Of a stretch of DNA of 33,753 bases, positions 7,676-16,855 are shown piece after piece; within the stretch, counting starts at the first letter, position 1; each line of letters begins with the position of its first letter. The DNA is taken from positions 1 to 33,753 of the forward strand of contig JAIXSA010000122.1 in NCBI GenBank assembly GCA_027484915.1, read 5' to 3'. The notes under the pieces were generated by a model, which did no database searches, was not told the origin of the DNA, and worked only from the letters and a program-made list of their open reading frames with translations. Made by a program: the position numbers and the translations under genes. This DNA comes from Paracoccaceae bacterium (lineage in GTDB: Bacteria; Pseudomonadota; Alphaproteobacteria; Rhodobacterales; Rhodobacteraceae).

Positions 7676-7679
7676 CCGT

Positions 7680-7695
7680 GAATGAACGTTCATTC
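7680..7695. promoter_or_regulatory. Perfect 16-bp palindrome, likely TetR operator
   Basis: GAATGAACGTTCATTC is a perfect dyad ten bases upstream of the tetR start codon. It overlaps the predicted transcription start. AcrR/TetR regulators of efflux pumps typically bind palindromes of this size and TGAAC-type composition next to their own gene. Confidence 0.8.
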
Positions 7696-7704
7696 CCAAC
7701 CCCG

Positions 7705-8328
7705 ATGACCATGACCCCCCTGCCCCACCCCATACCCGCCGCCGAGGAACGAAGCCACGAGATCCTGGCTTCGATCCGGCAGGCGTTCGCGGAAAAGGGC
7801 TTCGACGGCGCCTCGATGCAGGACCTTGCCCGCGCGGCCGGGATGAGCGTCGGCAACTTCTACCGCTACTTCCCTTCGAAGGCAGCTATCGTCCAGGCGA
7901 TGTGCGGCTATGACCTAGCCGAGATCCAGGGCGAATTCGCCGAAATCCAGACCTCGGACAAGCCGATGGTCTGCCTGCGCGACCGGATCCTGAACCACTT
8001 CTCGGAAGAGACGATGAAGGATGGCCAGCTCTGGGCCGAAATTACCGCCGCCGCGATCCGCAAGCCCGAAATCGGCGAAGCGGCGCGCCAGATGGAAGAG
8101 ACGATAATGTCCCTTCTGGCCGCGATCTTTGCCCATGCCACACGCCGCCCCATCGAAGAGGCGCGCATCCGCTACGAAGGCCAGTGCCAGATGCTGGTCA
8201 TGCTGGTCAAAGCGATGGCAACCCGCACCGCCCAGTGCGGCCCGGCCAGCCCCGCCCTTGCCGCACAAGTCGTCGCCGTGATCGACGGCATCCTTGCTCA
8301 TATCTCCAACGACAAAGCTGAAGGCTAA
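7705..8328 (+). CDS. TetR/AcrR-family regulator of the adjacent RND pump
   Basis: 207 residues from ATG 7705 (ATG 7711 is an equally possible start, and neither has a clear Shine-Dalgarno). The N-terminal helix-turn-helix is clear at about residues 16-60: EILASIRQAFAEKGFDGASM, then QDLARAAGMSVGNFYRYFPSKAAIVQAM. The C-terminal ligand-binding half is diverged, as usual. It is the first gene of a tight operon: the adaptor starts six bases after its stop. The palindrome directly upstream suggests that it represses itself and the pump, with release by an unknown effector, probably a pump substrate. Confidence 0.92.
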   Translation: MTMTPLPHPIPAAEERSHEILASIRQAFAEKGFDGASMQDLARAAGMSVGNFYRYFPSKAAIVQAMCGYDLAEIQGEFAEIQTSDKPMVCLRDRILNHFSEETMKDGQLWAEITAAAIRKPEIGEAARQMEETIMSLLAAIFAHATRRPIEEARIRYEGQCQMLVMLVKAMATRTAQCGPASPALAAQVVAVIDGILAHISNDKAEG

Positions 8329-8333
8329 GCCCC

Positions 8334-9512
8334 ATGCGCCCGACCCTGTTCCTTGCCGCCCTCCTCGCCTTCGCCCCCCTCATGCCGGTTCAGGCGCAAG
8401 AGGCTGTCGCCGCAGAAAACGCGCCAGAGGTTGCGCCCGTCCTGCCCGCCATCACCGTCAGCACGGTGGGTCTGGCCAAACTGTCCGACCGGATCATCGC
8501 CTCGGGCCTCGTCGCTGCCGTGGAAGAGGTGCAGGTCGCCCCGCTGGTCGAGGGTCAACCGCTGGACCTGCTTCTGGTCGACGTGGGCGATATGGTGACC
8601 GAAGGCCAGGTGCTGGCCGTCCTGTCGAAGACCACGCTGGAGCTGCAGAAGACCGAGGCCGCCGCCTCGCTTGCCGCCGCGAAATCCAGCATCGCCCAGG
8701 CCGAGGCCCAGCTGGTTGAGGCGCAGACCACCCGGGACGAAGCGCAACGGGTGGCCGACCGGACCGCAAAGCTGCGCGAACAGGGCACCGCGCCCCAGGC
8801 CCAAGCCGACACAGCGCAGGCGAATGCGCTTTCCGCGAATGCCCGGGTGATGGTCGCCACGCAAGGGCTGGAAGCGGCCCGCGCGCAACTGGCCCTGGCC
8901 GAGGCGCGGCTGGAGAACGTCGACCTGATGCTCAGCCGCACCGAGGTGAAAGCCCCCGTCGCGGGCAAGATCGTCCAGCGCAACGCCAAGATCGGTGCCA
9001 TCGCCACCGCCGCCGGCCAGCCCATGTTCGTCATCACCCGCGACGCCGCCCTTGAGCTGCGCGCCGACGTGGCGGAAACCGACCTCCTCCGCCTTGCCCC
9101 CGGCCAGAAGGCGCATCTTCGCGCGGGCGGCATGATGGACGGCACCGTCCGCCTCGTGGAACCCTCCATCGACCCGGTCACCCGCCTTGGCCGTGCCCGC
9201 ATCAGCGTGGACAGCGCGAACGACTCGCTGCGGACCGGGATGTTTGTCGAAGCCGAAATTCTTGCGGCCGAGACCGAGGCCCTTGCCGTCCCGGTCACCG
9301 CCATCGGCTCCTCGACCGAAGGCGCCACGGTGATGCGCGTCACCGACGGCGTCATCGAACGTGTCGCCGTCAAGACCGGCATCCGCGACGGCGGTCTGGT
9401 CGAGATTGTGGAAGGACTGTCCCAGGGTGATGTCGTCGTGACCAAGGCCGGCGCCTTCGTCCGTCCTGGCGACCGGATCAACCCGGTCCCCGCCCCCGCC
9501 GCCGTGAACTGA
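8334..9512 (+). CDS. RND efflux periplasmic adaptor (membrane fusion protein)
   Basis: 392 residues. The signal peptide is MRPTLFLAALLAFAPLMPVQAQ with no lipobox Cys, so the protein is probably not lipidated, unlike AcrA/MexA. The lipoyl halves are VAPLVEGQPLDLLLVDVGDMVTEGQVLAVL and TEVKAPVAGKIVQRNAKIGA. They flank a long Ala/Glu-rich alpha-hairpin (about 105-200), followed by a beta-barrel and membrane-proximal domain. Adaptors of this HlyD/AcrA family link an inner-membrane RND pump to an outer-membrane channel. An AAGG site precedes the ATG. The RND permease starts 12 bases after its stop, preceded by GAGGAG. Confidence 0.93.
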   Translation: MRPTLFLAALLAFAPLMPVQAQEAVAAENAPEVAPVLPAITVSTVGLAKLSDRIIASGLVAAVEEVQVAPLVEGQPLDLLLVDVGDMVTEGQVLAVLSKTTLELQKTEAAASLAAAKSSIAQAEAQLVEAQTTRDEAQRVADRTAKLREQGTAPQAQADTAQANALSANARVMVATQGLEAARAQLALAEARLENVDLMLSRTEVKAPVAGKIVQRNAKIGAIATAAGQPMFVITRDAALELRADVAETDLLRLAPGQKAHLRAGGMMDGTVRLVEPSIDPVTRLGRARISVDSANDSLRTGMFVEAEILAAETEALAVPVTAIGSSTEGATVMRVTDGVIERVAVKTGIRDGGLVEIVEGLSQGDVVVTKAGAFVRPGDRINPVPAPAAVN

Positions 9513-9523
9513 GGAGCCCGACC

Positions 9524-12500
9524 ATGAACTTCTCCGCCTGGTCGATCCGCAATCCCGTTGCCCCCCTGCTTGGCTTCTTCCTGCTGCTGGTCCTGGGCTG
9601 GCAAAGCTTCAACGCGCTGCCGATCACCCGCTTCCCGAACATCGACGTCCCCCTCGTCGCGGTCACCGTCGCCCAATCCGGCGCCGCACCGGCCGAGATG
9701 GAAAGCCAGGTCACCAAGGAAATCGAGGACGCCGTCGCGGGCCTCACCGGGGCCAAGCGCGTGACCTCGACCGTGACCGACGGGGTCTCGACCACGGTCA
9801 TCGAATTCCGGATGGAGGTCCCGACCGACAAGGCCGTCCAGGACGTCAAGGACGCCGTCGACCAGATCCGGGGCGACCTTCCCGGCGGGATCGAGGCGCC
9901 CATCGTCACCCGCATCGACGTCGAGGGCCAGGCGATCATGACCTTCTCGGTCACCGCCCCCGACATGACGATGGAAGAAATCTCGTGGTTCGTCGACGAT
10001 ACTGTCACCCGCGCCCTGCAGGGCAAGCCCGGCATCGGCCGCGTCCCCCGTATCGGCGGGGCCGACAGCGAAATCCGGGTCGAACTCGACCCCGTGCGGC
10101 TGGACAGCTACGGCGTCACCGCCCAGGCCGTCAGCGCCCAGATCGCCCAGACCAATGCCAACCTCGGCGCGGGCAAGATCAGCCTTGGCACGGGCGAACA
10201 GGTGATCCGCACCCTTGGCGACCAGGGCACCGTGGAAAGCCTTGCGAATACCACCATCGCCCTCCCCTCCGGCCGGTTCGTCAAGCTGTCCGACCTCGGC
10301 CAGGTGATCGACAGCTATGAAGAGCTGAAAAGCTTCTCCCGCATCAACGGCGAACCTGGCGTCACCTTCCTCGTCTTCCGCTCGAAAGGCGCGTCCGAGG
10401 TCTCGGTGGCCGAGATCACCAACAAGGTGGTCGACGACCTGCGCCAGCAGCACCCGAACGTCGCGATCACGATGGTCGACGATTCCGTCTTCTACACCTA
10501 CGGCAACTACGAAGCCGCCATCCACACCCTGCTGGAAGGCGCGCTTCTGGCCATCCTCGTCGTGCTGGCCTTCCTGCGGAACTGGCGCGCAACGCTGATC
10601 TCGGCCATTGCCCTGCCCTTGTCGGCGATCCCGACCTTCTGGCTGATGGACATGCTGGGCTTCTCGCTCAACCTCGTCAGTTTCCTTGCGCTCACGCTGG
10701 CCACCGGCATCCTGGTCGACGATGCCATCGTGGAAATCGAGAATATCGCCCGGCACATCCGCATGGGCAAAACCCCCTACCGCGCCGCGATCGAGGCGGC
10801 GGACGAGATCGGTCTTGCCGTCATCGCCACCACCTTCACCATCGTCGCCGTCTTCGTGCCCGTCAGCTTCATGCCCGGCATTCCCGGCCAGTATTTCCGA
10901 CAATTCGGCCTGACCGTCGCCATCGCCGTCCTCTTCTCGCTTCTGGTCGCGCGCCTCATCACACCGATGATGGCCGCCTACCTGATGCGCACCAAGGACG
11001 CCGTGGGCCATGAAGAGGGGGAAAAGGACGGGGTGATCATGCGCGGCTACATGTGGCTGGTCCGCGCAACCACCAAAGTCCGCCGGTCCTCCAAACGCCG
11101 CTGGCTGGCACTGCCGACCTACTACATCACGCTGGTCGTCGCGGTGATCGTGGTGATCTTCTCGGTCATCGCCATGGTGCAGGTCCCGGGCTCGCTCTTC
11201 CCGCCCGAGGATGAAAGCCGCATCGTGGTTTCGGTCGAACTGCCCCCGGGCTCCACCCTGGATGACACCGCAGCCACGACGGACACGATGCGCGACATCG
11301 TCAAGGACATCGACGGCGTGCAATCGGTGCTGGTGATTGGCGGCTCGACTCCGCTTGGCGAACGCGACACCCGCCGCGCCACCTTCACCATCATCCTCGA
11401 CCGCCTCGACAACGGACTTCAGCGCAAGCTGATCGACCTGGGCGAGGCGCTGCCCGGCATCAACGCCCTGATCCCCGAGATCCCCTCCGAAGGCCGCATC
11501 CGCCCGCAAAGCGAGATCGAGGCCGAGGTTTTCGAGGCCCTGAAGCAGGTTCCCGACGTCCGCGCCTTCAAGGCCGCGACGATGGGTGGCGGCGCGCGTC
11601 CCTTCTCTTACGACATCCTCTCGGACGACGAGGACGATCTGAACCTCGCGATCCAGAGGATCGAAGAGGCACTGCGCCAGGAACCGATGTTCCTCAACAC
11701 CTCGACCGAGGCCGCCTTGCCCCGGCCGGAAATCCAGATCACCCCCAAGGCTGATGAGGCGGCGCGTCTGGGCGTGACCGTCCAGCAGATCGCCACGGTC
11801 GTCCGTGTCGCCACCATCGGCGATGTCTCGGCAGCCCTTGGCAAGCTGTCCATCGACAACCGCCTCATCCCGATCCGTGTGCAGTTGGATGAGGTCTCGC
11901 GCGACAACCTCGCCCGGATTTCTGCGCTGAAGGTGATGACCGCAAGCGGCCCGGTGCCGCTGGCGACCGTCGCCACAGTCGAGGTCGCCGAAGGCCCCTC
12001 GGTGGTCAAGCGTCTGGACCGTCTGCGCGTCGCCACCCTGGGCGCCGACATCGCCCCAGGCTTCGTCCTTGACCAGGCCACCGCCCGCTTTCAGGAGATC
12101 TTGCCGACGCTGAACCTTCCCGCGTCGGTCAAGGTCACCCCCTCGGGCGACGCCGAGGTCCAGGCAGAACTTCTGGGCAGCTTCCAGAACGCCATGATCC
12201 TTGGCGTCCTCTTGATGATGTTCGTGCTGATCCTTCTCTTCCACTCGGTCCTGCAGCCGATCACGATCATCTTCTCGCTCCTGCTGTCCGTGGGCGGCGT
12301 GGCCACGGCACTGATCGTTACGCAGAACCCGCTTTCCATGCCCGTGCTGATCGGCATCCTGATGCTGATGGGGATTGTGGCGAAGAACGCGATCCTGCTC
12401 ATCGACTTCGCCATCGAGATGCGCGCCCGCGGCATGTCCCGGATCGAGGCGGTGGTCGAGGCTGGCCACAAGCGCGCGCGCCCCATCGTGATGACCTCCA

Positions 12501-12850
12501 TCGCCATGTCCGCCGGGATGCTGCCCTCGGCCCTTGGGGTTGGCGAGGGCGGGGCCTTCCGCGCGCCGATGGCCATCGCCGTGATTGGCGGGATCATCGT
12601 CTCGACGGTCCTCAGCCTTGTCGTGGTGCCGTCGATGTACCTGGTGATGGACGACCTGTCGCGCCTGTTCTCCTGGCTTCTCAGCCGCTTCATCGGCAAG
12701 AAGGATGTGGAACCCGTCGCCCCCGACCCGCTGGTCCTGGCCGACAACGTCGCGCGGAACCAGGTGGACATGGCGCTGCTGCAGGGCCGGATCTCGCTTC
12801 TGGAAGAGACGCTCTCGCGCCGGAAGACCAGCCCACACGCCGCGGAATAG
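9524..12850 (+). CDS. RND-family multidrug efflux permease (AcrB/HAE1 type)
   Basis: 1108 residues, slightly longer than AcrB (1049). The N-terminal transmembrane helix 1 (PVAPLLGFFLLLVLGWQSF) is followed by a periplasmic porter domain, and helices 2-6 start near residue 336. The proton-relay aspartates are Asp399-Asp400 in GILVDDAIVEIENI, with partner Lys954 in GIVAKNAILLIDFA. A second periplasmic loop and helices 8-12 follow. A 50-residue charged cytoplasmic tail lies beyond the last helix. It exports drugs or toxic compounds using the proton gradient. Substrate unknown. No TolC-like outer-membrane factor gene follows, so it must borrow one from elsewhere. Confidence 0.95.
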   Translation: MNFSAWSIRNPVAPLLGFFLLLVLGWQSFNALPITRFPNIDVPLVAVTVAQSGAAPAEMESQVTKEIEDAVAGLTGAKRVTSTVTDGVSTTVIEFRMEVPTDKAVQDVKDAVDQIRGDLPGGIEAPIVTRIDVEGQAIMTFSVTAPDMTMEEISWFVDDTVTRALQGKPGIGRVPRIGGADSEIRVELDPVRLDSYGVTAQAVSAQIAQTNANLGAGKISLGTGEQVIRTLGDQGTVESLANTTIALPSGRFVKLSDLGQVIDSYEELKSFSRINGEPGVTFLVFRSKGASEVSVAEITNKVVDDLRQQHPNVAITMVDDSVFYTYGNYEAAIHTLLEGALLAILVVLAFLRNWRATLISAIALPLSAIPTFWLMDMLGFSLNLVSFLALTLATGILVDDAIVEIENIARHIRMGKTPYRAAIEAADEIGLAVIATTFTIVAVFVPVSFMPGIPGQYFRQFGLTVAIAVLFSLLVARLITPMMAAYLMRTKDAVGHEEGEKDGVIMRGYMWLVRATTKVRRSSKRRWLALPTYYITLVVAVIVVIFSVIAMVQVPGSLFPPEDESRIVVSVELPPGSTLDDTAATTDTMRDIVKDIDGVQSVLVIGGSTPLGERDTRRATFTIILDRLDNGLQRKLIDLGEALPGINALIPEIPSEGRIRPQSEIEAEVFEALKQVPDVRAFKAATMGGGARPFSYDILSDDEDDLNLAIQRIEEALRQEPMFLNTSTEAALPRPEIQITPKADEAARLGVTVQQIATVVRVATIGDVSAALGKLSIDNRLIPIRVQLDEVSRDNLARISALKVMTASGPVPLATVATVEVAEGPSVVKRLDRLRVATLGADIAPGFVLDQATARFQEILPTLNLPASVKVTPSGDAEVQAELLGSFQNAMILGVLLMMFVLILLFHSVLQPITIIFSLLLSVGGVATALIVTQNPLSMPVLIGILMLMGIVAKNAILLIDFAIEMRARGMSRIEAVVEAGHKRARPIVMTSIAMSAGMLPSALGVGEGGAFRAPMAIAVIGGIIVSTVLSLVVVPSMYLVMDDLSRLFSWLLSRFIGKKDVEPVAPDPLVLADNVARNQVDMALLQGRISLLEETLSRRKTSPHAAE

Positions 12851-12868
12851 GACATCACACCCGCCTCT

Positions 12869-12890
12869 CCTCTCCCCTCAGGGGGGGAGG
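12869..12890 (+). terminator. GC-rich hairpin after the RND gene
   Basis: CCTCTCCCC pairs with GGGGGGAGG (9 bp, one G-T wobble) around the loop TCAG, 19 bp after the permease stop. There is no T-run, so termination would be weak or Rho-assisted. Confidence 0.5.
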
Positions 12891-12951
12891 CCGGGGCAAG
12901 GCGACAACCGCCTGCAGACCGCGATTGGGAAGCAAGGTTAACGATCTCCCA

Positions 12952-12969
12952 TCTCTACGCACGTAGAGA
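12952..12969. repeat. Inverted repeat TCTCTACG-CA-CGTAGAGA
   Basis: Perfect 8-bp arms around a 2-base centre lie in the 179-bp gap between the convergent RND and hyuB genes. The dyad could form a short hairpin that ends transcription of either gene, or be a protein site. No T-run is present. Nothing else is recognised in this gap. Confidence 0.5.
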
Positions 12970-13029
12970 CGGAAGCAAGACGCAAGAAAGACGCCGGCAA
13001 GACGGCCAATTTCGGCAGATCCGTTTCCT

Positions 13030-14733
13030 TTACGACGGCGTTCCCAAGGCCTTGGCTGCATCTGGCCACAGACTTGCGGCCTCCTCCGCCGAATACCGCC
13101 CCAACCGCACATCCTCGGCCACCAGCGCCGGATCGCGCCGTTCGGGCGGGCCGTATCCCCCGCCCCCCGGGGTCCTGACCCGCACCCGGTCGCCCGGCTT
13201 CAGCGCAATGTCCTGCGCCTTGGACAGATGCTCGGGCACCAGCACCTGCCCCCCCCTGATCACCTCCACCCGGTTCACCGCCCCGTCCCGGCCGCCCAAG
13301 GCCCCCTGTGGGCCCACCCGCCCGTGGTCCATCACGAAGGATGCCCGCGCTTCGCCGCGCAGAAGCTCGATCTCATAGTCCAGGCCCAGGCCTCCCCGGT
13401 GCTCCCCTGCCCCGCCCGACCCTTCGTGCAACGCGTAACGCCGGTAAAGCACAGGGAAATTCTGCTCCATGATCTCGACCGGCGGAGCCTTGGAGATGCC
13501 GATAGTGGAACAGCCATTGGCGATCCCGTCGCCGCCCGCAAACCCGCCATATCCCCCGCCCGAGATCTGGTACATCACGTAATCCCGCCCCTTCTCCGGG
13601 TCGTTTCCCCCCAGACCAAAGTTGCCCGAGGTCCCCGCCGGGGCCGCCGTGACATGGCTTGGCACCGCCTGCACCAAGGCCGCAAAGACCGCCTCGGCAA
13701 TCCGCTGGCTGACCTCGGCCGCGCAGCCCGACACGGGCCGGGGATACTGCGCGTCCAGAAACGTCCCTTCGATCCCCACCACGTCCAAAGGCTCGAAAGC
13801 CCCCGCCGAAATGGGCACATCCGGAAAGACGTGCCGCATCGCCAGATAGACCGAAGACAGCGTGGTGGCCCGGACCGAGTTCATCGGCCCCATGCAAGGC
13901 CTTGAAGAGCCAGCAAAATCGAACCGCAGCCCCTCGCCCGCCTTCGTCACTGCCAGCGAAATCGTCAGGGGCTCGTTCACCACTCCGTCGCTGTCCACGA
14001 TGGCCGTCGCGCGATAGGTCCCCTCCGGGATAAGCCCGATCATCGCCCGCATCTGCCGCGCCGCCAGCCGCCGCATCTCGGCAATCGCCTCGGTCACAGT
14101 GCTGTCGCCATAGCGGTCCAGAAGTGCCCCCAGCCGCTCTGCCCCAACCAGCAGGGCCGAGGCCTGGGCCTTCACATCACCGATCCGTTGTTCGGACACG
14201 CGAATGTTGGAACAGATGATCTGATAGATCTCCTGATCCAGCACACCTTTCTTGAACAGCTTCACCGGGGGCAGCCGCAGCCCCTCCTGCTCGGCACTGA
14301 TCGCCGAGGCCGAGAACCCCCCCGGCACCGCCCCCCCGGTATCGGGCCAGTGCCCGGTGTTTGACAGCCAGCAGAAAATCCGGCCCCCGCGCCATACCGG
14401 CATCGCAAAGCGCACGTCCATCAGATGCGTGCCACCCAGATAGGGGTCGTTAACAATGTATATGTCACCCTGGTCGGGAGCAGCCGTCACCCCGGCCGCG
14501 ATCCGCTCCAGAATGGTCCGCGTGGAAAACTGCATGACACCGACGAAAACCGGCAACCCTTTCGATCCCTGCGCGATCAGACTGCCGTCCGTGGCCGAGT
14601 AGATCCCGTCCGACCGGTCGTCCGCCTCGGCAATCACCGGCGAGAATGCTGCCCGCGAAAAGGTTAGGTCCATCTCGTCACAGACCTGCTGCAGACCCGC
14701 CTGGATGACGGCGAGCGTGACGGGATCAATCAT
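13030..14733 (-). CDS. hyuB: HyuB-type hydantoinase/oxoprolinase subunit B
   Basis: 567 residues. Family hallmarks are the N-terminus IDPVTLAVIQAGLQQVCDEMDLTFSRAAFSPVI, the GDIYIVNDPYLGGTHLMDVRF block, HWPDTGGAVPGGFSASA, the central glycine-rich NFGLGGNDPEKGRDYVMYQ, and the C-terminal GRVGPQGALGGRDGAVN and TPGGGGYGPP. HyuB works with the ATPase subunit HyuA to hydrolyse cyclic amides such as N-methylhydantoin or 5-oxoproline. The related caprolactamase opens a lactam. It is the last gene of the 13-gene minus-strand cluster, and its ATG overlaps the hyuA TGA (ATGA), which implies coupling. Substrate is not predictable from sequence alone. Confidence 0.92.
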   Translation of the reverse strand: MIDPVTLAVIQAGLQQVCDEMDLTFSRAAFSPVIAEADDRSDGIYSATDGSLIAQGSKGLPVFVGVMQFSTRTILERIAAGVTAAPDQGDIYIVNDPYLGGTHLMDVRFAMPVWRGGRIFCWLSNTGHWPDTGGAVPGGFSASAISAEQEGLRLPPVKLFKKGVLDQEIYQIICSNIRVSEQRIGDVKAQASALLVGAERLGALLDRYGDSTVTEAIAEMRRLAARQMRAMIGLIPEGTYRATAIVDSDGVVNEPLTISLAVTKAGEGLRFDFAGSSRPCMGPMNSVRATTLSSVYLAMRHVFPDVPISAGAFEPLDVVGIEGTFLDAQYPRPVSGCAAEVSQRIAEAVFAALVQAVPSHVTAAPAGTSGNFGLGGNDPEKGRDYVMYQISGGGYGGFAGGDGIANGCSTIGISKAPPVEIMEQNFPVLYRRYALHEGSGGAGEHRGGLGLDYEIELLRGEARASFVMDHGRVGPQGALGGRDGAVNRVEVIRGGQVLVPEHLSKAQDIALKPGDRVRVRTPGGGGYGPPERRDPALVAEDVRLGRYSAEEAASLWPDAAKALGTPS

Positions 14734-16748
14734 TTGTTAACCTCGATGATCAGATTGCCGTCCGCATCCTGCGCCACCCGGGCGCCCGGATCGACAACCA
14801 CAGTCGTATCCATTTGCTCAATGATCACGGGGCCTTGCAGATTTATTGTCGAGGGCAGGTGGTCCCGCCAATAGACCGGGGTGTCGTGCCAGCCGTCGAA
14901 CCAGACCCTGCGCGTCGACGCCGGTTCAGCCCGGTCCTTCCGTCCCGCAGGGTCGATCAGCCGCGACAGGTCCAGCGCCGGACGCTCACCGATGACCGAG
15001 ACGTTCAGGTTCACCAGGTTCGCCCGGATCGTCGGCAGATCCACCCGAAAGCGGGCGTGGTAGGCCGCCTCGAACAGGCGCTGCAATTCCTCACGCGAGG
15101 GGGTGGCCGAAGGCAGCACGACCCGAAGAAGATGGGTCTGCCCGATGAACTGCATGTGCGCCGAATACTCAGCCCGAACATGGGTCAAGGCGATCTTCTC
15201 CAGCCCGATCAACCGCCGCCCCTCAGCCTCCTGAGCTGCAAGAACGCGGTGGACATCGGCCATGTCCACCCCATCCAGCGGGCGGTTCAAGGTGCGGACG
15301 AAGTCATGCCGAAGGTCGGCCACCACACAGCCCAGCGCATTCGTGATGCCGGGCCGCGCGGGGATCAACACCCTGGGAACATTAAGCTCCTGTGCCAGTG
15401 CCACCGCATGCAACGGGCCCGCGCCGCCAAAGGCGAAAAGGGCAAAGTCCCTTGGGTCCGCCCCCAGCGAGATCGAGACCATCCGGATCGCCCCCGCCAT
15501 GTGCATGTTGGCGACGCGGATCACCGCCTCGGCAGCCTGTTCGACCGAAAGGTTCAGCGGCTGCGCAATCTGCTCCAGCATCGCCCGGTGCGCCGCCTCG
15601 ACGGCCTGGCCGAAACGGCTGGCAGGCAGCCGGCCCAGGATCAGGTTCGCGTCCGAGATCGTGACCCGCGTTCCCCCGCGACCGTAGCAGACCGGGCCGG
15701 GGCTGGACCCCGCGCTTTCCGGCCCGACCCGCAGCATTCCGCCCGCGTCGATCCGCGCAATCGACCCGCCGCCGGCCCCCACGGTCCGCACGTCCACCAT
15801 CGGCACATGGATCGGCATGGCATATTCGACCTCTATCTCGTTCGAGACCGGGGCGACACCGTTCCGGATCATCGCCACGTCGGTCGACGTACCCCCCATG
15901 TCATAGGTCAGCAGGTTCGCCATCCCGGCCCGCCGACCCGTCGCCACTGCCGCCATCACCCCCGAGGCGGGGCCCGACATCACCGTCTTGACCGCCTCCT
16001 TCGCCACGTCCTTCGCGGCGACCATGCCGCCATTTCCGTTCATGACCAGAAGGTCGCGCCGATAGCCCTTGGCGGCCAGTTGGTTGGCCAGCCGCGCGAC
16101 ATAGCGTTCCAGCAAAGGCTGGACCGAAGCATTGACGGCCGCCGTCACGCCGCGTTCGTACTCGCGCGATTCCGACAGCAGAGCGTGGCCCAAGGTGATG
16201 TAATCATTGGGCCAAATCTCTCTGGCGATCTCGCCCGCCCGGACTTCGTGCGCGGGGTTGGCATAGGCGTGAAGGAAGTGGATCACCAGCGCCTCGCAGC
16301 CCGCGTCGCGCAGCCGGGTGACGGCCTGACGCAGCGCGGCTTCGTCAAGGGGTGTCAGGACACCGCCACGTGCATCCATCCGCTCGGGCACTTCCAGCCG
16401 CAGATCGCGCGGGATGACCGGCACGAAGCGGCCATGCATCCCGTAGGCTTGTGGCCGCGTGCGGCGGCCCAGTTCCAGCACGTCGCGGAAGCCCATCGTG
16501 GTGATCAGGCCGGTCTTCGCAAGCTGGCGCTCCAGCACAGCGTTGGTCGTTGTGGTAGTGCCATGCACGATCAGGTCGATCTGCCCAAGTTCGGCCCCCG
16601 CTGCGTCGAAGGCCGCCAATACCCCGCCCGCCTGGTTCGGCAGCGTGGTCGGCACCTTGGACAAACGTACCGATCCTGTGACCGGGTCGAAGATCACGAG
16701 GTCGGTGAAGGTGCCGCCCACATCGACACCGGCGACAAGGCCTGTCAT
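14730..16748 (-). CDS. hyuA: HyuA-type hydantoinase/oxoprolinase ATPase subunit A
   Basis: 672 residues from ATG 16748 (GGGGGA five bases upstream). I reject an in-frame start at 16811 because the conserved phosphate loop should lie at the N-terminus, as it does here (VAGVDVGGTFTDLVIF, residues 5-20). The actin/Hsp70-like ATPase halves follow: NLLTYDMGGTSTDVAMI, VRTVGAGGGSIARID, and LGADPRDFALFAFGGAGPLHAVALAQEL. The C-terminal domain ends with a beta-rich GPVIIEQMDTTVVVDPG region. It activates the cyclic amide with ATP for hydrolysis together with HyuB. A 107-base gap separates it from livF, the loosest junction in this half of the cluster. Confidence 0.93.
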   Translation of the reverse strand: MTGLVAGVDVGGTFTDLVIFDPVTGSVRLSKVPTTLPNQAGGVLAAFDAAGAELGQIDLIVHGTTTTTNAVLERQLAKTGLITTMGFRDVLELGRRTRPQAYGMHGRFVPVIPRDLRLEVPERMDARGGVLTPLDEAALRQAVTRLRDAGCEALVIHFLHAYANPAHEVRAGEIAREIWPNDYITLGHALLSESREYERGVTAAVNASVQPLLERYVARLANQLAAKGYRRDLLVMNGNGGMVAAKDVAKEAVKTVMSGPASGVMAAVATGRRAGMANLLTYDMGGTSTDVAMIRNGVAPVSNEIEVEYAMPIHVPMVDVRTVGAGGGSIARIDAGGMLRVGPESAGSSPGPVCYGRGGTRVTISDANLILGRLPASRFGQAVEAAHRAMLEQIAQPLNLSVEQAAEAVIRVANMHMAGAIRMVSISLGADPRDFALFAFGGAGPLHAVALAQELNVPRVLIPARPGITNALGCVVADLRHDFVRTLNRPLDGVDMADVHRVLAAQEAEGRRLIGLEKIALTHVRAEYSAHMQFIGQTHLLRVVLPSATPSREELQRLFEAAYHARFRVDLPTIRANLVNLNVSVIGERPALDLSRLIDPAGRKDRAEPASTRRVWFDGWHDTPVYWRDHLPSTINLQGPVIIEQMDTTVVVDPGARVAQDADGNLIIEVNK

Positions 16749-16855
16749 CTGCGTCCCCCAATCGGGCAGGGCCAAGTCCCCACATGGCCTGGCACCGGAG
16801 CTATCACCCAAAAGGTTCTGAAGGCTGCTGCCCAGTGGTCAGAACACGGCGTCAT

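Noticed and set aside
8555-12838. 1427-codon open frame on the minus strand across the RND gene
   Set aside because: Antisense of the pump genes, with Gly/Asp/His-rich low-complexity composition and no recognisable domain.
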